Assembly (NCBI GenBank): GCA_022562855.1
Contig: JADFON010000074.1
Span: 1-7,679, forward strand
Direction: 5' to 3'
Source: Candidatus Zhuqueibacterota bacterium
GTDB lineage: Bacteria; SM23-31
Length of the DNA stretch: 7,679 nt
Shown here: positions 5,790 to 7,679 of the stretch, piece by piece
Position numbering within the stretch: the first letter of the stretch is position 1
Layout of the letters: each line of letters begins with the position of its first letter
Notes under the pieces: generated by a model
What the model saw: only the letters and a program-made list of their open reading frames with translations
Databases searched by the model: none
Told to the model about the DNA's origin: nothing
Position numbers and translations under genes: made by a program

Positions 5790-6644
5790 ATGAGCAGATT
5801 GTTTGGACTGTACAGCGAAGAACCGGTAAAGCTTTCATGTATACAGGCAAAGGAAATCCCGTCCTGGCGCAACCTTGGTGAGAATTCAGGAAATCCCGTT
5901 GAAGCAGATGGCTGGGGAATTGGTTTTTACAAAAACAACGGGTCTTTTCTCTTTAAAAAGGCATCCAAAAGCTCGAAGTCGCAACGAATTACCAATATTA
6001 CTGAGGTGATATCTTCCCCCATAATTGTCAGCCACGTCAGACACGCCACGGTTGGAGAAAGAAAAGAAGCAAACACCCATCCATTCCGCTGGGGGCTTTG
6101 GTTGTTTGCGCATTACGGGAAAATAAATCATTTCAGGAGAATTCGGTCAAAGATCATGAGAAAGCTCCCGTCCGCATACAAAAAACAAATCGAAGGCAAT
6201 ACGGACAGTGAGTTCTGTTTTTATTTGTTTTTGTCCCATCTTAAAAAAGAGGGCGCCATCAAAAAAGGCGATATTGATTTGGACGCAGCTATTAAAGGCT
6301 TGAAGAATTTTCGCAACGATATAGAAGAATTCCAAAGAGAAGCTGATGTTACAGAAATGTCGGAATTAAATTTTTTAATTTCCAACGGGTCTTACCTGAT
6401 AGCCTCACGGTGCGGCAGCCCTCTTTATTATTTGTGCAGCGACAAGAGCAATCCTCAGGATACTGTCTTTTTTTCTTCCGAAACCTGGCTCCAGTACGAG
6501 CTAATCGATTTCGACCCTGAAAAAAAACTTGTCACGGTATCGTCAGAAAAATTAACTGATTCTACTAAGTGGAGAGTTGTTCCCGATAATCATATTCTAA
6601 CCATTAATTCTGCTCAGGAAATTGAAATCATACCCTGGAAGTAA
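5790..6644 (+). CDS. YafJ-like class II glutamine amidotransferase homologue with altered active site
   Basis: A cytoplasmic protein of 284 residues with the Ntn-hydrolase glutaminase fold, the YafJ/GATase_4 type. Family members use an N-terminal Cys, exposed by Met removal, to hydrolyse glutamine to glutamate and ammonia. Family landmarks present: RLFGL after the start, ADGWGIGFY (39-47), SHVRHAT with Arg84 (81-87), ENTHPF-like ANTHPF (94-99), FAHYG (106-110), NTDSE (137-141), and a C-terminal LTxxxxW-type segment (LTDSTKW) shared with YafJ. Two catalytic positions differ: residue 2 is Ser (codon AGC) instead of Cys, and the oxyanion-hole Asn of HNG is Tyr109. An in-frame stop at 5772-5774 rules out an upstream start that would supply the Cys. 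Family membership is clear; glutaminase activity is doubtful, and an N-terminal Ser nucleophile is conceivable. The start has an A/T-rich leader without Shine-Dalgarno. It is transcribed away from fapA and followed after 92 bases by the repeat protein. Confidence 0.88.
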   Translation: MSRLFGLYSEEPVKLSCIQAKEIPSWRNLGENSGNPVEADGWGIGFYKNNGSFLFKKASKSSKSQRITNITEVISSPIIVSHVRHATVGERKEANTHPFRWGLWLFAHYGKINHFRRIRSKIMRKLPSAYKKQIEGNTDSEFCFYLFLSHLKKEGAIKKGDIDLDAAIKGLKNFRNDIEEFQREADVTEMSELNFLISNGSYLIASRCGSPLYYLCSDKSNPQDTVFFSSETWLQYELIDFDPEKKLVTVSSEKLTDSTKWRVVPDNHILTINSAQEIEIIPWK

Positions 6645-6736
6645 CGTATAACGGAATACAGATCCGAAATTGAATATCCTGTTTTTTCTAATCTGCAATC
6701 CGACAGATTTGAATTTACTAATTCCCATTATTCCTT

Positions 6737-7679
6737 ATGGAAGCGATTGAAAATACGAACGTAAAGAATACGATATTCGACCTAATCAAGAAATGCGAAT
6801 TTGAAAAGGCAGAAGCCTTAGAGAGTGAAAATTCTATTTCTTCGATGGAGATAAGCAATATCGCATCGAAAGCATACACTGAACTAATTTCAAAGGAAAA
6901 ATTCGAAGAAGCAGTACTTATAACGGAACAATTTCATCTTCCTTCTGAAAAAAAGATCGAGGCTGTTTCCGGACAATTCCGAATTTTCAACAAGAGAAAA
7001 GAATATGATAAAGCCATAGAATGGGGAAAGAATTATAAACTGCCTGATACGGAAATCAACAATATTTCCGTTAAAGCGTTTAAGGAGGCGTTAAACGCTA
7101 AAGACGTTGAAAAGGCTTTAGAAATTAAAAAAAAATATAATATACCTCATAATACGATAGTGGGATTAGCAAGGGATTGGTTTAATGCTTACATAGACCA
7201 GGGTAAAAATCTCGAGGCTCTTTTGCTTGGACAGATATTTGATATATCACGAAAACGGACACTGACGTCCGGTATCTGGGCTTACCAAAAATTACTAAAT
7301 GAACAGGATATAACGAAATTTATGGCGCTGGAACAGAAATACTATATTTTGACCGATAGAGATCTTGACCAGATTGACCGGAAAGAGTGGGATAATTTTG
7401 CAAAAGTGTTTATTGACGCAATAATAAAGGGAATGATCTCCAGTAACCGTATAGACCAGCTTGCAAAAATTGTTGAATCTTTAAAAATACTCGTCTACCG
7501 GGACAATAACCCTTATATATCGGTGTTGATTTCACAGGCAGCCGATGTTGTAACCATTGAGCATAAACTTCTCATGGAATCGGCTCAATATTCGGATGCT
7601 TTCAAATTAATCGAGAGTTTTCATCTGCTGTCGGAAAACATATCTTCCGATGCAAAATCATCGGTGATAGAACATGCTG
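6737..7679 (+). CDS. 34-residue helical-repeat (TPR-like) protein, partial
   Basis: I read this frame by hand: ATG at 6737, open to the right edge (314 codons visible, no stop). I do not recognise the protein. It consists of helical repeats with a strict 34-residue period near the N-terminus: units at 22-55, 56-89, 90-123 and 124-158 (35 residues). They share [FYV]-[ED]-x-A at the start, an aromatic residue at position 11 (three of four units), [LI]-P at 13-14 in the last three, and a second helix closing in a charged turn. Less regular units follow, and the pattern returns at Y285 (YSDAFKLIESFHL). Length and Ala placement resemble TPR solenoids, which bind proteins. There is no signal peptide or membrane segment, and the protein is rich in Lys and Glu. 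It lies 92 bases after the amidotransferase homologue on the same strand with no convincing terminator between, so the two may be co-transcribed. No Shine-Dalgarno sequence is seen. Confidence 0.8.
   Translation, partial: MEAIENTNVKNTIFDLIKKCEFEKAEALESENSISSMEISNIASKAYTELISKEKFEEAVLITEQFHLPSEKKIEAVSGQFRIFNKRKEYDKAIEWGKNYKLPDTEINNISVKAFKEALNAKDVEKALEIKKKYNIPHNTIVGLARDWFNAYIDQGKNLEALLLGQIFDISRKRTLTSGIWAYQKLLNEQDITKFMALEQKYYILTDRDLDQIDRKEWDNFAKVFIDAIIKGMISSNRIDQLAKIVESLKILVYRDNNPYISVLISQAADVVTIEHKLLMESAQYSDAFKLIESFHLLSENISSDAKSSVIEHA

Noticed and set aside
6690-6709. Inverted repeat AATCTG / CAGATT between the two plus-strand genes
   Set aside because: The stem has six pairs with only two G-C, an 8-base loop and no following T-run, so it is not a credible intrinsic terminator.
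1-7679. Mobile element, CRISPR array or phage content
   Set aside because: No regularly spaced repeats, transposase, integrase or terminal inverted repeats were seen; all genes are chromosomal in character.

Overview
The window is 7.7 kb of AT-leaning bacterial DNA (roughly 40% GC by eye). It has five genes on the minus strand and two on the plus strand, diverging from a 276-base AT-rich spacer at 5514-5789. There are no tRNA or rRNA genes, CRISPR arrays, insertion sequences or integrases. Peptidoglycan genes of the division/cell-wall type show a walled bacterium. Most starts lack a clear Shine-Dalgarno sequence and sit behind A/T-rich leaders, and one perfect TAnnTTTG element lies in the divergent spacer. 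Both fit a Bacteroidota/FCB-like lineage, but this is a weak inference and an uncultivated phylum is equally possible.

Minus strand, in transcription order: a FapA/DUF342 polymer-like protein (5513-4041), a PLP-dependent D-cysteine desulfhydrase-family enzyme (3990-2995), MurG (2924-1761), a small HEAT-repeat protein (1740-1036) and MraY (1023 to beyond the left edge). The last three are packed almost without gaps and probably form one transcription unit. MraY makes lipid I and MurG converts it to lipid II, so consecutive lipid-linked steps of peptidoglycan synthesis are linked here. The order murG - HEAT - mraY differs from the common mraY-murD-ftsW-murG order, and an alpha-solenoid of unknown function sits between the two enzymes. 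FapA and the desulfhydrase have no obvious functional tie to the wall genes.

Plus strand: a YafJ-like class II glutamine amidotransferase homologue (5790-6644) followed by a protein built from 34-residue helical repeats that runs off the right edge (6737-7679). The amidotransferase homologue keeps most family motifs but has Ser in place of the N-terminal catalytic Cys and Tyr in place of the oxyanion-hole Asn. It is therefore either inactive as a glutaminase or an N-terminal-serine hydrolase. Together with the adjacent uncharacterised repeat protein this is the least explained part of the window. The spacer upstream also contains a nine-codon reading frame (including stop) behind a GGAGGG box. 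It encodes MCRLACAY, which starts like a canonical class II amidotransferase; this may be coincidence.
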